Origin: Gemmatimonadaceae bacterium
GTDB lineage: Bacteria; Latescibacterota; UBA2968; UBA8231
Length of the DNA: 64,000 nucleotides
Direction: 5' to 3'
NCBI GenBank assembly: GCA_026706075.1
Contig: JAPOZM010000014.1
Coordinates: 1 to 64,000 of the forward strand
Shown here: positions 9,132-17,524 of the stretch, piece after piece
How the letters are laid out: every line of letters begins with the position of its first letter
How positions within the stretch are numbered: position 1 is the first letter of the stretch
Made by a program: the position numbers and the translations under genes
The notes under the pieces: model-generated
Told to the model about the DNA's origin: nothing
What the model saw: the letters and a program-made list of their open reading frames with translations, nothing else
Database searches by the model: none

Positions 9132-9974
9132 CTAGAGGTGCGCCTGGAGCCAGTCGAGGATCCGCTGCATGACCCCCGGCGTGTTCAGCAGCTCGAAGCC
9201 GTGGGCGGGGCTCTCCTCGACGATGTGCAGGTCCGACTCCGGCGTGTTCTCAGCCAGGACAGAGGCCCACTCCGACAGATTGATGACGGTGTCGCCGAGG
9301 GTCAGCGTATCCGCGCCCCCCACCAGGTAGAGAATGGTGTGGGGTGCGAAGGGTGAGATGCCCCCACCGATGACGACAGGCCGCAGGTCGGGATCCCAGA
9401 ACCCCGGGGACAGGGCGACGCCGGCGCGAAGGTCGTCGGCGAAGGCCCCCATGCTCACGAAGGCAACACTGGCGCCGAGGCCGACGCCGATGACACCGAT
9501 GCGGGCCTTGTCCGCCGTGGGCTGGCCTCGCAGCCAGCTGATGGCGGCACCCACCTCCAGGTGCATCTCCTCGAGATCGGCGTAGGTCAGCTGCCCGGCT
9601 GGACGGCCGTCGTCGGGCAGGGGTGTCTCCCCGTGGCCTCGCAAGTCGATGGCCAGGGCGTGGTAGCCGGCCTCCAGGATCGCCGGAAATCGATCGGACA
9701 ACACCCACTCCAGGCGGGCGAGGGGATCTCCAAGTCCGTGGATGAGGATGACCACGGGGCGGGTCTCCTCGACGGCGCGGACGTAGGAGGCCGCCACGGG
9801 GATCTCGTCGACCGTGGGAAAGGTGACCTCCCGGATTCGGTAGAGACGCCCCTCCGCGGTTGGCAACTCGGGCCCCGTGATCTGCGGGCGGTCGTCGTCG
9901 TCGGCGCAGCCGATGGACAGCGCTGCGGCCAGCACCAGCGGGCGCCGGAACCTCGCGAGGAGGGATCCGATCAA
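9132..9974 (-). CDS. Alpha/beta-hydrolase-fold lipoprotein with atypical nucleophile elbow
   Basis: A hydrophobic leader ending ALSIGC suggests a lipoprotein, though the lipobox is not ideal. The mature part has the alpha/beta-hydrolase oxyanion element LIHGLGDP, LAIDLRGHGETP, VGGADTLT around the expected acid and SPAHGFEL around the expected histidine. The nucleophile elbow, normally G-x-S-x-G, reads GVGLGAS, so the serine position is glycine; the codons confirm it. It is either catalytically changed or inactive, or the serine two residues later substitutes. The start is TTG 9974. It diverges from the ECF ATPase gene across a region rich in hairpins. Confidence 0.75.
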   Translation of the reverse strand: MIGSLLARFRRPLVLAAALSIGCADDDDRPQITGPELPTAEGRLYRIREVTFPTVDEIPVAASYVRAVEETRPVVILIHGLGDPLARLEWVLSDRFPAILEAGYHALAIDLRGHGETPLPDDGRPAGQLTYADLEEMHLEVGAAISWLRGQPTADKARIGVIGVGLGASVAFVSMGAFADDLRAGVALSPGFWDPDLRPVVIGGGISPFAPHTILYLVGGADTLTLGDTVINLSEWASVLAENTPESDLHIVEESPAHGFELLNTPGVMQRILDWLQAHL

Positions 9975-9992
9975 AGCAGCCTCTCAGGCTTG

Positions 9993-10095
9993 GCGGCCGT
10001 CACCGGCCGCGATGCGTCACTTGACGGGCGCCGGAGAACAGGCGCCCTTATGAGCAGGATTCCGAAGGTAACCCCCCGCCGTTGCCGGGGCAACG
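9993..10095. other. Three perfect short hairpins between divergent genes
   Basis: Three inverted repeats lie between the hydrolase start (9974) and the ATPase start (10115). They are a 7-bp stem with a TCAC loop at 9993-10010, a 7-bp stem GGGCGCC/GGCGCCC with an 8-nt loop at 10026-10047, and a 6-bp stem CGTTGC/GCAACG with a CGGG loop at 10080-10095. In the plus direction they would form a structured leader for the ECF ATPase. I see no match to a TPP, cobalamin or other named riboswitch core. Confidence 0.5.
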
Positions 10096-10114
10096 CATCC
10101 TCCACTCCCGGGCG

Positions 10115-11839
10115 ATGATCCGTACTCGAGCCCTCTCCGTCGAGCACCCGGGCGGCATCCAGGCCCTGCGTGGCCTCGACCTGGAGGTGGCCCCGGGCGA
10201 GTGGGTGGCGCTCATGGGTCCGAACGGCTCCGGAAAGACCACCCTCGCCCGCACCCTCAACGCCCTTCAACTGCCGACTTCGGGCACCGTCAGCGTCGAC
10301 GGTCTGTCCACGGCGGAGGAGGCCCACCTCCCGGAGATCCGGCGCCGGGTGGCGATGGTCTTCCAGCATCCGGACGACCAGCTCGTGGCGCCGACGGTCG
10401 AGTCCGAGATCGCCTTCGGACTGGAGAACCACGGCGTCGAGCCTGGGGCCATGCGCTGCCGGGTGGAGGAGGTCCTGCGGGAATTCAACCTCCAAGTCTA
10501 CCGGAACCACCCGCCCCATCTGCTGTCGGGCGGAGAGCGCCAGAGGCTCGCCATCGCCTCGGCCGTGGCCGTGCGGCCCCGCTACCTCGTGCTGGATGAG
10601 CCTACGGCTCTGCTGGACCCCGGGAGCCGCCGGGGCCTGATCGAGACCATGGCCCGGCTCTGGCGCCGGCACGGCCTGACCCTCCTGCAGATCACCCAGT
10701 CTCCGGAGGAGGCGGCCGAGGCCGGGCGCCTCCTGATCCTGCGCGAGGGCCGGATCCTGGAGGACGGCCCGCCGTCCAGGGTGTTTTCCGGCGGCTCCCG
10801 GCTGCGCCGGATCGGCCTCTCCGCGCCCTTTGCCGCCGAGGCCGCTGAGGCGGCGGGAGGGAGTGCTGCCGACGCCCTGGATCTGGAGAGACTCGCCGGC
10901 TGGCTGACGGACCGCTTCTCTGCGCGCCGTCACCATCCGGAAGCTCCCACCTCCGGCGACTCCGAAGCCGCTCCGAGCCGGCTGTCCGCACGCCGGGTGA
11001 GACACACCTACCGCAGCGGTCTGCCGACGCCGGTGCCGGCTCTCCACGGGGTCGACCTGGAGGTCCCCGGCGGCCTGATCACCGGCCTGCTGGGCCCCGG
11101 TGGTTCGGGCAAGACCACCCTGGCGCAGCACCTCAACGGGCTGCTGCGGCCGACGAGCGGGCAGGTCCTGCTCGACGGCAGAGACATATGGCGCACGGGC
11201 GACGCGGCGGCCGTGCGCCGGGAGGTGGGGCTGGTCTTCCAGTTCCCCGAGACCCAGCTCTTCGAGGAGACGGTGCAGGAGGACGTCGCCTTCGGCCCGC
11301 GGAACCACGGCCATGACGAAGCCGAATCGCAACGGCGGGCCCTCGCCGCACTCGACGCCGTGGGCCTGCCCGCCCCGGAGTTCGGCTCCCGGCCTCCCCT
11401 GGGCCTCAGCGGCGGGGAGCGGAGGCGGGCGGCGATCGCCGGCGTGCTCTCCATCCGTCCCTCCATCCTGGTCCTGGACGAGCCCACCGCAGGGCTCGAC
11501 CGCGGCAACCGGGAGAGGATCGCGGCCCTGCTCACGGAACTCGCCGGCGACGGCCACGGGCTGGTGCTGATCAGCCACGACATGGACCTCGTGGCGGAGC
11601 TCTGCGGCCGCGTCACCTGTCTGGACGCCGGACGGGTGCGGTGGCACGGCGACACACGGCAAACCCTCGACCGGATCAGCGCTTCCCCGGACCCGGAGCA
11701 TCCGGTGGAGCTGCCCGGCGCCCTCCAGCTCGCCGTCGCCCTGAGGCACCGGGGGTGGACGGTGCCGCCGTGGATGACTCCTGCCGAGGCCTGCGGCTTT
11801 CTTCGCAGTCTGCGGCAGGCAGAGGAAGGAAGAGAATGA
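10115..11839 (+). CDS. Tandem ECF-type ABC ATPase (two fused ATPase domains)
   Basis: A 574-residue protein with two complete nucleotide-binding domains of the energy-coupling-factor class, which power vitamin or metal uptake together with a T and an S membrane subunit. Domain one has GPNGSGKTT (about 35-43), LSGGERQRLAIASA and LDEPTA. Domain two has GPGGSGKTT near 327, LSGGERRRAAIAG and LDEPTAGLD. Both have intact Walker, Q-loop and signature elements. ATG 10115 is preferred over an upstream in-frame ATG at 10082 because it fits the family start. No EcfT or S component is adjacent. The last four bases overlap pyrC. Confidence 0.9.
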   Translation: MIRTRALSVEHPGGIQALRGLDLEVAPGEWVALMGPNGSGKTTLARTLNALQLPTSGTVSVDGLSTAEEAHLPEIRRRVAMVFQHPDDQLVAPTVESEIAFGLENHGVEPGAMRCRVEEVLREFNLQVYRNHPPHLLSGGERQRLAIASAVAVRPRYLVLDEPTALLDPGSRRGLIETMARLWRRHGLTLLQITQSPEEAAEAGRLLILREGRILEDGPPSRVFSGGSRLRRIGLSAPFAAEAAEAAGGSAADALDLERLAGWLTDRFSARRHHPEAPTSGDSEAAPSRLSARRVRHTYRSGLPTPVPALHGVDLEVPGGLITGLLGPGGSGKTTLAQHLNGLLRPTSGQVLLDGRDIWRTGDAAAVRREVGLVFQFPETQLFEETVQEDVAFGPRNHGHDEAESQRRALAALDAVGLPAPEFGSRPPLGLSGGERRRAAIAGVLSIRPSILVLDEPTAGLDRGNRERIAALLTELAGDGHGLVLISHDMDLVAELCGRVTCLDAGRVRWHGDTRQTLDRISASPDPEHPVELPGALQLAVALRHRGWTVPPWMTPAEACGFLRSLRQAEEGRE

Positions 11840-13125
11840 GGGGAGACACCGGGGGGGACCTGATCCTGCGGGGTGGACGGGTCGTCGACCCCGCCCGCGG
11901 CGTCGACACCGTGGCCGATCTGATCATCTCCAAAGGCCGGGTGGCCGGCCGGGCAGCGGCGGGAGCGAAGGTCCTCGACGCGGCGGGGCTGATCGTCTGC
12001 CCGGGCTTCATCGACTCTCACGTGCACCTGCGCGAGCCCGGGTTCGAGCACAAGGAGACGATCGCCTCCGGCACCACCGCAGCCGCCGCGGGCGGCTTCA
12101 CCGCTGTCGCCGCCATGCCGAACACCGAGCCGCCGCCGGACTCCGCCGACCGCGTGCGCGACCTCACCGGGCGCGCCCTGAGGGACGCCCGCGTCCGGGT
12201 CCACGTCATCGGGTCGATCACCCTGGGCCGGGCCGGCCGGGAGCTGGCCCCCCTCGCAGAGATGGCGAAGGCCGGGGCAGTGGCGTTCTCCGACGACGGC
12301 GACCCGGTGGAGGAGGAGGGTCTCATGTGCGCCGCCCTCGAGGAGGCTCGGCGGCTCGGCCGTCCCCTCTTTCCGCACGAGGAGGTGCGGTCCCTCACCG
12401 CCGGCGGCTGCATGCACGAGGGCGCGGTCTCCGTCCGTCTGGGCGTGCGGGGCATGCCCGCGGCGGGCGAGGAGGAGATGATCCGGCGGGATATCGACCT
12501 CGTCCGCCGGACCGGCGGGCCCCTGCACATCGCCCACATCAGCACCGCGGGCACGGTGGAGCTGGTCCGAGCCGCCAAGGCCGAGGGCCTGCCCGTGACC
12601 TGCGAAGCGCTGCCCCATCACTTCATGCTCACCGATGAGGAAGTGGCCCGCCAGGGACCGCTGGCGAAGATGGCGCCCCCCCTGCGCTCGGCGGCCGACG
12701 TGGCCGCCATTGTCGCCGGGCTGGCCGACGGGACGGTCGACACGATCGCCACCGATCACGCGCCGCACACGGTGGAGGAGAAGACCTGTCCCCTGCCCGA
12801 GGCAGCCTTCGGCATCGTCGGCCTGGAGACGGCCATCGGACTCTCGATGACATCCCTCGTGGAAACCGGCCTGCTCGACATGCCGGCCCTCGTCGATCGC
12901 TGGTCCGCGGCGCCGGCCCGCATCCTGGGTCTGCCCGGCGGACGGCTGGCCGAGGGCGATCCGGGGGACGTCACGGTGATCGACCCGGCCCGCCGCTGGA
13001 CCGTCGACCCCGCCGCCTTCCGCTCCAGTGCACGCAACACCCCCTTCGCCGGCTCCGAGCTCGTCGGACGGGCGGTGGCGACGGTGGTGGCCGGACGGGT
13101 GGTGTACCGAGGACCGGGGCGGTAG
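11836..13125 (+). CDS. pyrC: Dihydroorotase
   Basis: Zinc amidohydrolase that cyclises carbamoyl-aspartate to dihydroorotate in pyrimidine synthesis. The 429-residue length and motifs fit the class I/III type: DSHVHLREPG (about 59-68, two metal histidines), MPNTEPP, HEEV, IAHISTAGT and the catalytic-aspartate ATDHAPH (about 305-311). The aspartate-carbamoyltransferase partner is not adjacent. ATG 11836 overlaps the ATPase stop by 4 bp and has GGAAGGA upstream. Pseudo-dihydroorotases usually lack the metal histidines; they are present here. Confidence 0.95.
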   Translation: MRGDTGGDLILRGGRVVDPARGVDTVADLIISKGRVAGRAAAGAKVLDAAGLIVCPGFIDSHVHLREPGFEHKETIASGTTAAAAGGFTAVAAMPNTEPPPDSADRVRDLTGRALRDARVRVHVIGSITLGRAGRELAPLAEMAKAGAVAFSDDGDPVEEEGLMCAALEEARRLGRPLFPHEEVRSLTAGGCMHEGAVSVRLGVRGMPAAGEEEMIRRDIDLVRRTGGPLHIAHISTAGTVELVRAAKAEGLPVTCEALPHHFMLTDEEVARQGPLAKMAPPLRSAADVAAIVAGLADGTVDTIATDHAPHTVEEKTCPLPEAAFGIVGLETAIGLSMTSLVETGLLDMPALVDRWSAAPARILGLPGGRLAEGDPGDVTVIDPARRWTVDPAAFRSSARNTPFAGSELVGRAVATVVAGRVVYRGPGR

Positions 13126-13140
13126 GATCGGCGGTCCGTC

Positions 13141-14310
13141 TCAGGCCCCGGCGTCGAAGGCGTCCTCCATGTGCTCGACGGCCGGAGTCCGGGCGGAGAG
13201 ATCGACGGCGACGACGTCGAACCGGTACTCCGTCCCCGGGGCGGCGGATCTCTCCACGAACTGACGGGCACAGCGGATCAGCTTTGCGCGCTTGTCCCGG
13301 CGGACCCGGTCCTCCGGTCGATCCGAGGCCCGGTCGGTGGACTTGACCTCGACGAAGACACAGCAGTCGCCGTCCGCGGCGATGAGATCGATCTCGCCGC
13401 CGGCGGCGCGGTATCGGCGGTGCAGGACGCGGTACCCCTTCTCGAGGAGGTAGTCGGCGGCGACGGTCTCCCCGTCCCGCCCGGTGTCCGGGCCGAGGTC
13501 CAGGCTCAGCTGCTCGCGCCGAGCCAGGGGCGAGAAGGTGCGGCGGTGGAGCGCGCAGGGACCGTGGCGCGCCAGGGCCTCCCGGTGCGCGGGGCTCGCG
13601 TATCCCTTGTTGGTGTCGAAGCCGTACTCGGGAAACCGCGGGTGGAGCGCCTCCATCATCCGGTCCCGGTGCTCCTTGGCCACCACCGAGGCGGCGGCGA
13701 TGCTCAGGGAGCGCGCGTCGCCGTCGACGACGGCGGTCTCGGGCAGGCCGCTGCCCGGAGCCCGGGCGCCGTCCACCAGGACCCGGTCCGGGGCCGGGTC
13801 GAGGCCCGAGATCGCCATGCGCATCGCCTCCATGGAGGCCTCGAGGATGTTGATCCGGTCGATCACCTCCGCGGCCACCGGGGCGACACTCCAGGAGAGG
13901 GCCAGCTCGAGGATCTCGTCGTGAAGCCGGGCGCGGGTGTCGGCATCGAGGACCTTCGAGTCGTCGAGGTCGAACAGCTCTACGGCCCCGGACGCCTCCG
14001 GCGGCAGCACGACGGCCGCGGCCACCACCGGACCCGCCAGGCATCCCCTCCCGACCTCGTCCACCCCGGCCACCGCTGACAGGCCCTCCTGCCAGTAGCG
14101 CTCCTCGAGATCCCGCAGCCGGCGACGGCGCCGGTTCTCGGACATGCGCGCCCGGTAGCGCCGCCGCTCGCGCATCGCCAGCCGACGCACCCCGGCGCGG
14201 GGGTCCCGCTCCAGGAGGGCGATGACCCGCCGGCCGGCGCCGGCGGCCGCCAGGGCCGCCTCGATCTGCGCCACCGTGGCCCGCGGGATCGAGTCCACGT
14301 CCAACCTCAT
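13141..14310 (-). CDS. rnhB: RNase HII fused to a YraN/UPF0102 endonuclease-like domain
   Basis: Residues 1-75 resemble the N-terminal substrate-binding extension of Bacillus-type RNase HII. Residues 78-270 form the catalytic domain that nicks RNA-DNA junctions, with GVDEVGRG (D84, E85), DDSK (116-119), DGDARSLSIAAASVVAK and NKGYASPAH. Residues 275-375 match YraN, a PD-(D/E)xK-like fold of unknown role, with GRDGETVAADYL, GGEIDLI (304-310) and FVEVKS (319-324). Neighbouring rnhB and yraN genes are common; here one uninterrupted frame joins them. It converges on pyrC, whose stop is 15 bp away. Confidence 0.93.
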   Translation of the reverse strand: MRLDVDSIPRATVAQIEAALAAAGAGRRVIALLERDPRAGVRRLAMRERRRYRARMSENRRRRRLRDLEERYWQEGLSAVAGVDEVGRGCLAGPVVAAAVVLPPEASGAVELFDLDDSKVLDADTRARLHDEILELALSWSVAPVAAEVIDRINILEASMEAMRMAISGLDPAPDRVLVDGARAPGSGLPETAVVDGDARSLSIAAASVVAKEHRDRMMEALHPRFPEYGFDTNKGYASPAHREALARHGPCALHRRTFSPLARREQLSLDLGPDTGRDGETVAADYLLEKGYRVLHRRYRAAGGEIDLIAADGDCCVFVEVKSTDRASDRPEDRVRRDKRAKLIRCARQFVERSAAPGTEYRFDVVAVDLSARTPAVEHMEDAFDAGA

Positions 14311-14314
14311 GTCG

Positions 14315-14342
14315 TTGACGGCCCCACGGCGAACCGTATATT
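14315..14342 (+). promoter_or_regulatory. Sigma-70-type promoter for the small exported protein
   Basis: TTGACG (14315-14320), 16 bp, then TATATT (14337-14342), in an otherwise GC-rich sequence. The predicted start near 14349 leaves a leader of about 58 nt containing a clear GGAGG. Confidence 0.7.
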
Positions 14343-14406
14343 GCCGAAGACCGCCGTTGGAAACGAGTTCGCCTTGCGGTGCAACACCTTACGCGGGAGG
14401 CACGCC

Positions 14407-15003
14407 ATGCGTCCGATGATCTCTCTGATCGTGGTCACCTGTCTCGCCCTGCAGCCCGCGGCGCTGCTGGCGCAGGGCGCTCCCGACGCCCGCATCTACC
14501 TGGCCGACGGCACGGTGGTCATGGGGCAGCTGCTCAATCGCGACGACGATCTCCTCATCCTGCGGAGCGGAGACGGAGAGATCCACACCTTCGACGTTGC
14601 CGAAGTCGCCAAGGTGGTCACCCTCGATTCCCTGGGCAGCCAGGCCCGCGTCGTCCAGGTCCGGGAGTTCCCGTACATCAGCTTCCTCGGCGGGACCGTG
14701 GCCCTCGGACTCATCTCCTGGCTCCAGTTCGACACCGCCTCCGCCCGTGATGAGGAGGCGCAGATAAACCGGAACAACGACTCGAATCTGGAAGATCAGG
14801 CCGGCCTGCTCGCACGGGCCCAGGATCTCGAGGACAAGGCCGACCGGGCTCGGCTCTGGGGCTGGAGCTCGGGCGTGCTCGCCGCCGGCTGTCTGGGTGT
14901 GGCCCTGATCCCTCGCACCAAGACCCGGAAGGTCTTTCCCACCCTGTCCCTCGACGCCGCGGGAAGGCCCGCGGTTCAGCTCGTCTACCGTCACGCCTTC
15001 TGA
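14407..15003 (+). CDS. Small exported protein of unknown function
   Basis: A 198-residue protein I cannot assign to a family. It has a Sec-type signal peptide (SLIVVTCLALQPAALLAQG, cleavage near residue 23), a segment with YLADGTVVMGQLLNRDDDLLILRSGDGEIHTF (given here as its two halves YLADGTVVMGQLLNRDDD and LLILRSGDGEIHTF) that looks like a small SH3/Sm-like beta domain, then two hydrophobic stretches flanking a charged region (about 95-150). ATG 14407 has GGAGG six bases upstream and its own promoter. An in-frame ATG at 14341 lies inside the predicted -10 box and is unlikely. It converges with aroQ 75 bp away. Confidence 0.75.
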   Translation: MRPMISLIVVTCLALQPAALLAQGAPDARIYLADGTVVMGQLLNRDDDLLILRSGDGEIHTFDVAEVAKVVTLDSLGSQARVVQVREFPYISFLGGTVALGLISWLQFDTASARDEEAQINRNNDSNLEDQAGLLARAQDLEDKADRARLWGWSSGVLAAGCLGVALIPRTKTRKVFPTLSLDAAGRPAVQLVYRHAF

Positions 15004-15078
15004 GGACCTGCCGCCCCCCGGGACTCCGGCCCTGCGGCAAGCGATCTCTCTCTCCGGAGGCGGCTGTCGGTTCCGCCC

Positions 15079-15534
15079 TCAGTCGTCTTCCGCCCGTACC
15101 CGTCCCACCACCGCGCGCAGTCCGAGGACATAGCTGTCCGGGCCGAAGCCGGCGATCTGGCCGAGGCAGACGGGGGCGATCACCGAACGGCGGCGGAAGG
15201 ACTCGCGGCCGTGGACGTTGGACAGGTGGACCTCGACGGTGGGCAGTCCCGCCGCAGAGACGGCGTCGCGCAGGGCAAGGCTGTAGTGGGTGAAAGCCCC
15301 GGGGTTGAAGACGGCACCGTCGGCCCAGCCGCGGGCCTCGTGCAGGGCCTCGACCAACTCGCCCTCGTGGTTCGATTGCCGGCAGCGGACCTCGGCGCCC
15401 AGCTCGGCGGCGGCGGCCTTCACCCGCTCCTCGATGCCGGCGAGGGTATGGGAACCGTAGACCTCGGGCTCCCGGGTGCCGAGGAGGTTCAGGTTGGGAC
15501 CGCTCAGAACGAGGATGCTGCAGTCTCTTCGCAT
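15079..15534 (-). CDS. aroQ: Type II 3-dehydroquinate dehydratase
   Basis: Third step of the shikimate pathway, converting 3-dehydroquinate to 3-dehydroshikimate as a dodecamer. The 151-residue chain carries [20 protein letters not shown] with the flexible catalytic loop, [32 protein letters not shown] and [15 protein letters not shown], all diagnostic. ATG 15534 lies 31 bp inside the 3' end of rsmE, so the genes overlap in different frames on one strand and are probably co-translated. Confidence 0.97.
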   Translation of the reverse strand: MRRDCSILVLSGPNLNLLGTREPEVYGSHTLAGIEERVKAAAAELGAEVRCRQSNHEGELVEALHEARGWADGAVFNPGAFTHYSLALRDAVSAAGLPTVEVHLSNVHGRESFRRRSVIAPVCLGQIAGFGPDSYVLGLRAVVGRVRAEDD

Positions 15535-16244
15535 TGCCACTCCATCACGGTGATGACCATCGCCGACAGGACGACGGCGGCCGTCTCGGCGCGCAGCCTT
15601 CGATTCCCCCACGCGAACACCCGCGCTCCGAGGGAGCCCAGGGCGTGCAGCTCTTCCGGCGCGAAGCCCCCCTCGGGCCCCACGAAGAGCGCCGCGGACC
15701 GGACCCCGGGGTCGCAGACCGAACGAAGATCGCCGGGCGCCGCGGGGTCGGCCACCAGGAGCCGGGCGCCGTCGGCCGCCATGGCCCCGGCGGCGTCGAG
15801 CAGGGGGACCGGCTCGCTCACCGGGGGCACGCGGCTCCGCCCGCACTGCTTGGCCGCTGATCGCGCCAACCGCCGCCACCGGTCTCCGCGCCCCCCGGGG
15901 CGGGCCACGCTGCGCCGCGCCGTTACCGGGGTGATGGAGGCGACGCCCACCTCCGTGGCCTTCTCGACCACCAGGTCGAACCGGAGGCCCTTGACGATGG
16001 CTGCCGCGAGGTGCAGCCGCACGGGGCTCTCGCCGAGATCCGACCTCCGCTCCACGATCCGGCCCGTCACCCGTTCGTCCTCGATCGCCTGGATGCGGAT
16101 GCGGTACCCCTTCCCCTCGCCGTCGATGACGTCGACCTCGTCGCCGGGGCGGTGCCGGCGAACGCGGACGTGATGGGCCTCCTCCGCCCCCAGCACCACG
16201 CCCCCGTCCCGCACGGAGGCCGCGTCGACGAGGAACGCCGGCAT
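15504..16244 (-). CDS. rsmE: 16S rRNA (uracil-1498-N3)-methyltransferase
   Basis: SPOUT-class methyltransferase that modifies U1498 of 16S rRNA. The 246 residues contain an N-terminal PUA-like part ([19 protein letters not shown]), the [11 protein letters not shown] segment, and the C-terminal knot motifs [13 protein letters not shown] and [12 protein letters not shown]. The start ATG 16244 shares one base with the prmA stop (TGATG), and the end overlaps aroQ by 31 bp. Pairing with prmA is common in bacteria. Confidence 0.95.
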   Translation of the reverse strand: MPAFLVDAASVRDGGVVLGAEEAHHVRVRRHRPGDEVDVIDGEGKGYRIRIQAIEDERVTGRIVERRSDLGESPVRLHLAAAIVKGLRFDLVVEKATEVGVASITPVTARRSVARPGGRGDRWRRLARSAAKQCGRSRVPPVSEPVPLLDAAGAMAADGARLLVADPAAPGDLRSVCDPGVRSAALFVGPEGGFAPEELHALGSLGARVFAWGNRRLRAETAAVVLSAMVITVMEWQCEETAASSF

Positions 16245-17122
16245 CAGCCCCCTTCCCTCCGGGCTCGCAGGGCGATCCACTCTCCCCGGGTCCAGCTCCC
16301 GTCGACGCGCAGGCCAACGGCGATGAGCCAGTCCTCGAAACGGGCCCTCTCGTTGACGACCAGACCTGAGAACAGAGCGACGCCGGCGGCGGTCAGGGAA
16401 GAGGCGATGGCGGGCAGCAAGGGACGGACCAAGTGGCTCTCGAGATTGGCCACCACCACCTGGCAGGCCTTGTCCGGGGCCGCCTCCAGGCTGCCGCAGA
16501 GCACCCTCGCCCGGTCGGCATCCCTTCCCAGGTTCCGCCGCAGGTTGTGCCTCGCGTTGTCCACGGCGACCGGGTCGGTGTCGACAGCGGTCACCCGGCG
16601 GGCGCCGAGGCGCATGGCGGCGATGGACAGCACGCCGCTGCCGGTGCCGACATCGAGACAGACGAGATCCTCGCAGCCCGTCTCCTGCAGGGCCCGCAGG
16701 GCCAGCTGGGTCGACTCGTGTCCGCCCGTGCCGAAGGCCATGGCCGGGTCGATGGCGATGGCGATCTGACCGGGGCCGGTGTCGACGGGAAGCCAGGGCG
16801 GGTGCACGACGATCCGCTCGGTGGCCCACTGCGGGCGGTAGAAGCGCCGCCAGCCCTCGCTCCAGTCCCGCTCGGGCTGGACATCCATGGCCATGGGGAA
16901 CTCCCCGGAGAGGCCGTCCGGAAGGCCGCTCCGCAGCTGACGGCCCAGCCCGCGGAGGTCCGCGGGACCCTCGAAGTAGACGAGGAGCCGCGTCCCCTCT
17001 CCCCGCTCCTCGGCGCAGACCCCGCAACTGCCGAACTCGAAGCAGAGGGCCGCCACCTCGTCGCTGGCCCGGGACGGGACGTCGATCGCGACCCGGTGCC
17101 AACTGCGGGCCTCGGCTTCCAT
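16244..17122 (-). CDS. prmA: Ribosomal protein L11 methyltransferase
   Basis: SAM-dependent methyltransferase acting on L11. The 292-residue sequence has the N-terminal substrate-recognition domain and a class I fold with [18 protein letters not shown], the PrmA signature, [16 protein letters not shown] (SAM motif I) and VVANLESH in place of the usual VANI motif. It lies 6 bp after the NuoB-like gene and overlaps the rsmE start by one base. Confidence 0.94.
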   Translation of the reverse strand: MEAEARSWHRVAIDVPSRASDEVAALCFEFGSCGVCAEERGEGTRLLVYFEGPADLRGLGRQLRSGLPDGLSGEFPMAMDVQPERDWSEGWRRFYRPQWATERIVVHPPWLPVDTGPGQIAIAIDPAMAFGTGGHESTQLALRALQETGCEDLVCLDVGTGSGVLSIAAMRLGARRVTAVDTDPVAVDNARHNLRRNLGRDADRARVLCGSLEAAPDKACQVVVANLESHLVRPLLPAIASSLTAAGVALFSGLVVNERARFEDWLIAVGLRVDGSWTRGEWIALRARREGG

Positions 17123-17128
17123 CGCGAC

Positions 17129-17524
17129 TCAGGACCCGGCCCAGTTCAGTTGCTGAAGCGCCGTACGCAGCGACCCGGGCTCGGGTGGGCAGCCGGGCAC
17201 GTAGGCGTCCACGGGGATGACCGCGTCCGCGGACACTACCTGGTCGGTGTCGTAGGCCCCGCCGGAGCACGCGCAGGTCCCGAAGGCGACCGCCCGCGCC
17301 GGGCGGGGCATGGACCGGAAGGCCTGCAAGAGATGGGGGGCCAGGGCCCGGGTGACGCGGCCGGCGATGACGATGGCGTCGGCCTGGGAAGGGTCGTGGA
17401 CGAGACGCACGCCGAAGCGGCCGAAGTCGTGGGGAGGAGCGAAGAGGGCGGCCAGGTCGGCGGCGCAGCAGCTGGTGCCGAAGGGCAGGAGCCAGATCGA
17501 CCGCCGGCGCGCCCAGCCCCGCAT
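17129..17524 (-). CDS. Stand-alone NuoB-like [4Fe-4S] protein
   Basis: A 131-residue protein resembling the core of NADH-quinone oxidoreductase subunit B, the site of cluster N2. All four expected ligands are present: the tandem pair C19-C20 in GTSCCAADL, C84 in FGTCACSGG and C112 in VPGCPPEP. Their spacings (64 and 28 residues) are almost those of E. coli NuoB. It lacks the longer N-terminus of complex I subunits and no other nuo or hydrogenase gene is nearby. ATG 17524 overlaps the mrp stop (TGATG). Because Mrp proteins load Fe-S clusters, mrp may serve this protein; that is inference. Confidence 0.82.
   Translation of the reverse strand: MRGWARRRSIWLLPFGTSCCAADLAALFAPPHDFGRFGVRLVHDPSQADAIVIAGRVTRALAPHLLQAFRSMPRPARAVAFGTCACSGGAYDTDQVVSADAVIPVDAYVPGCPPEPGSLRTALQQLNWAGS

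Noticed and set aside
9971-12768. Long minus-strand open frames opposite the ECF ATPase and pyrC
   Set aside because: Shadow frames; both plus-strand genes have complete motif sets and proper overlapping starts.
17129-17524. Subunit of a complex I operon
   Set aside because: No other nuo gene is adjacent and the N-terminus is much shorter than in NuoB, so it is reported as a stand-alone NuoB-like protein.
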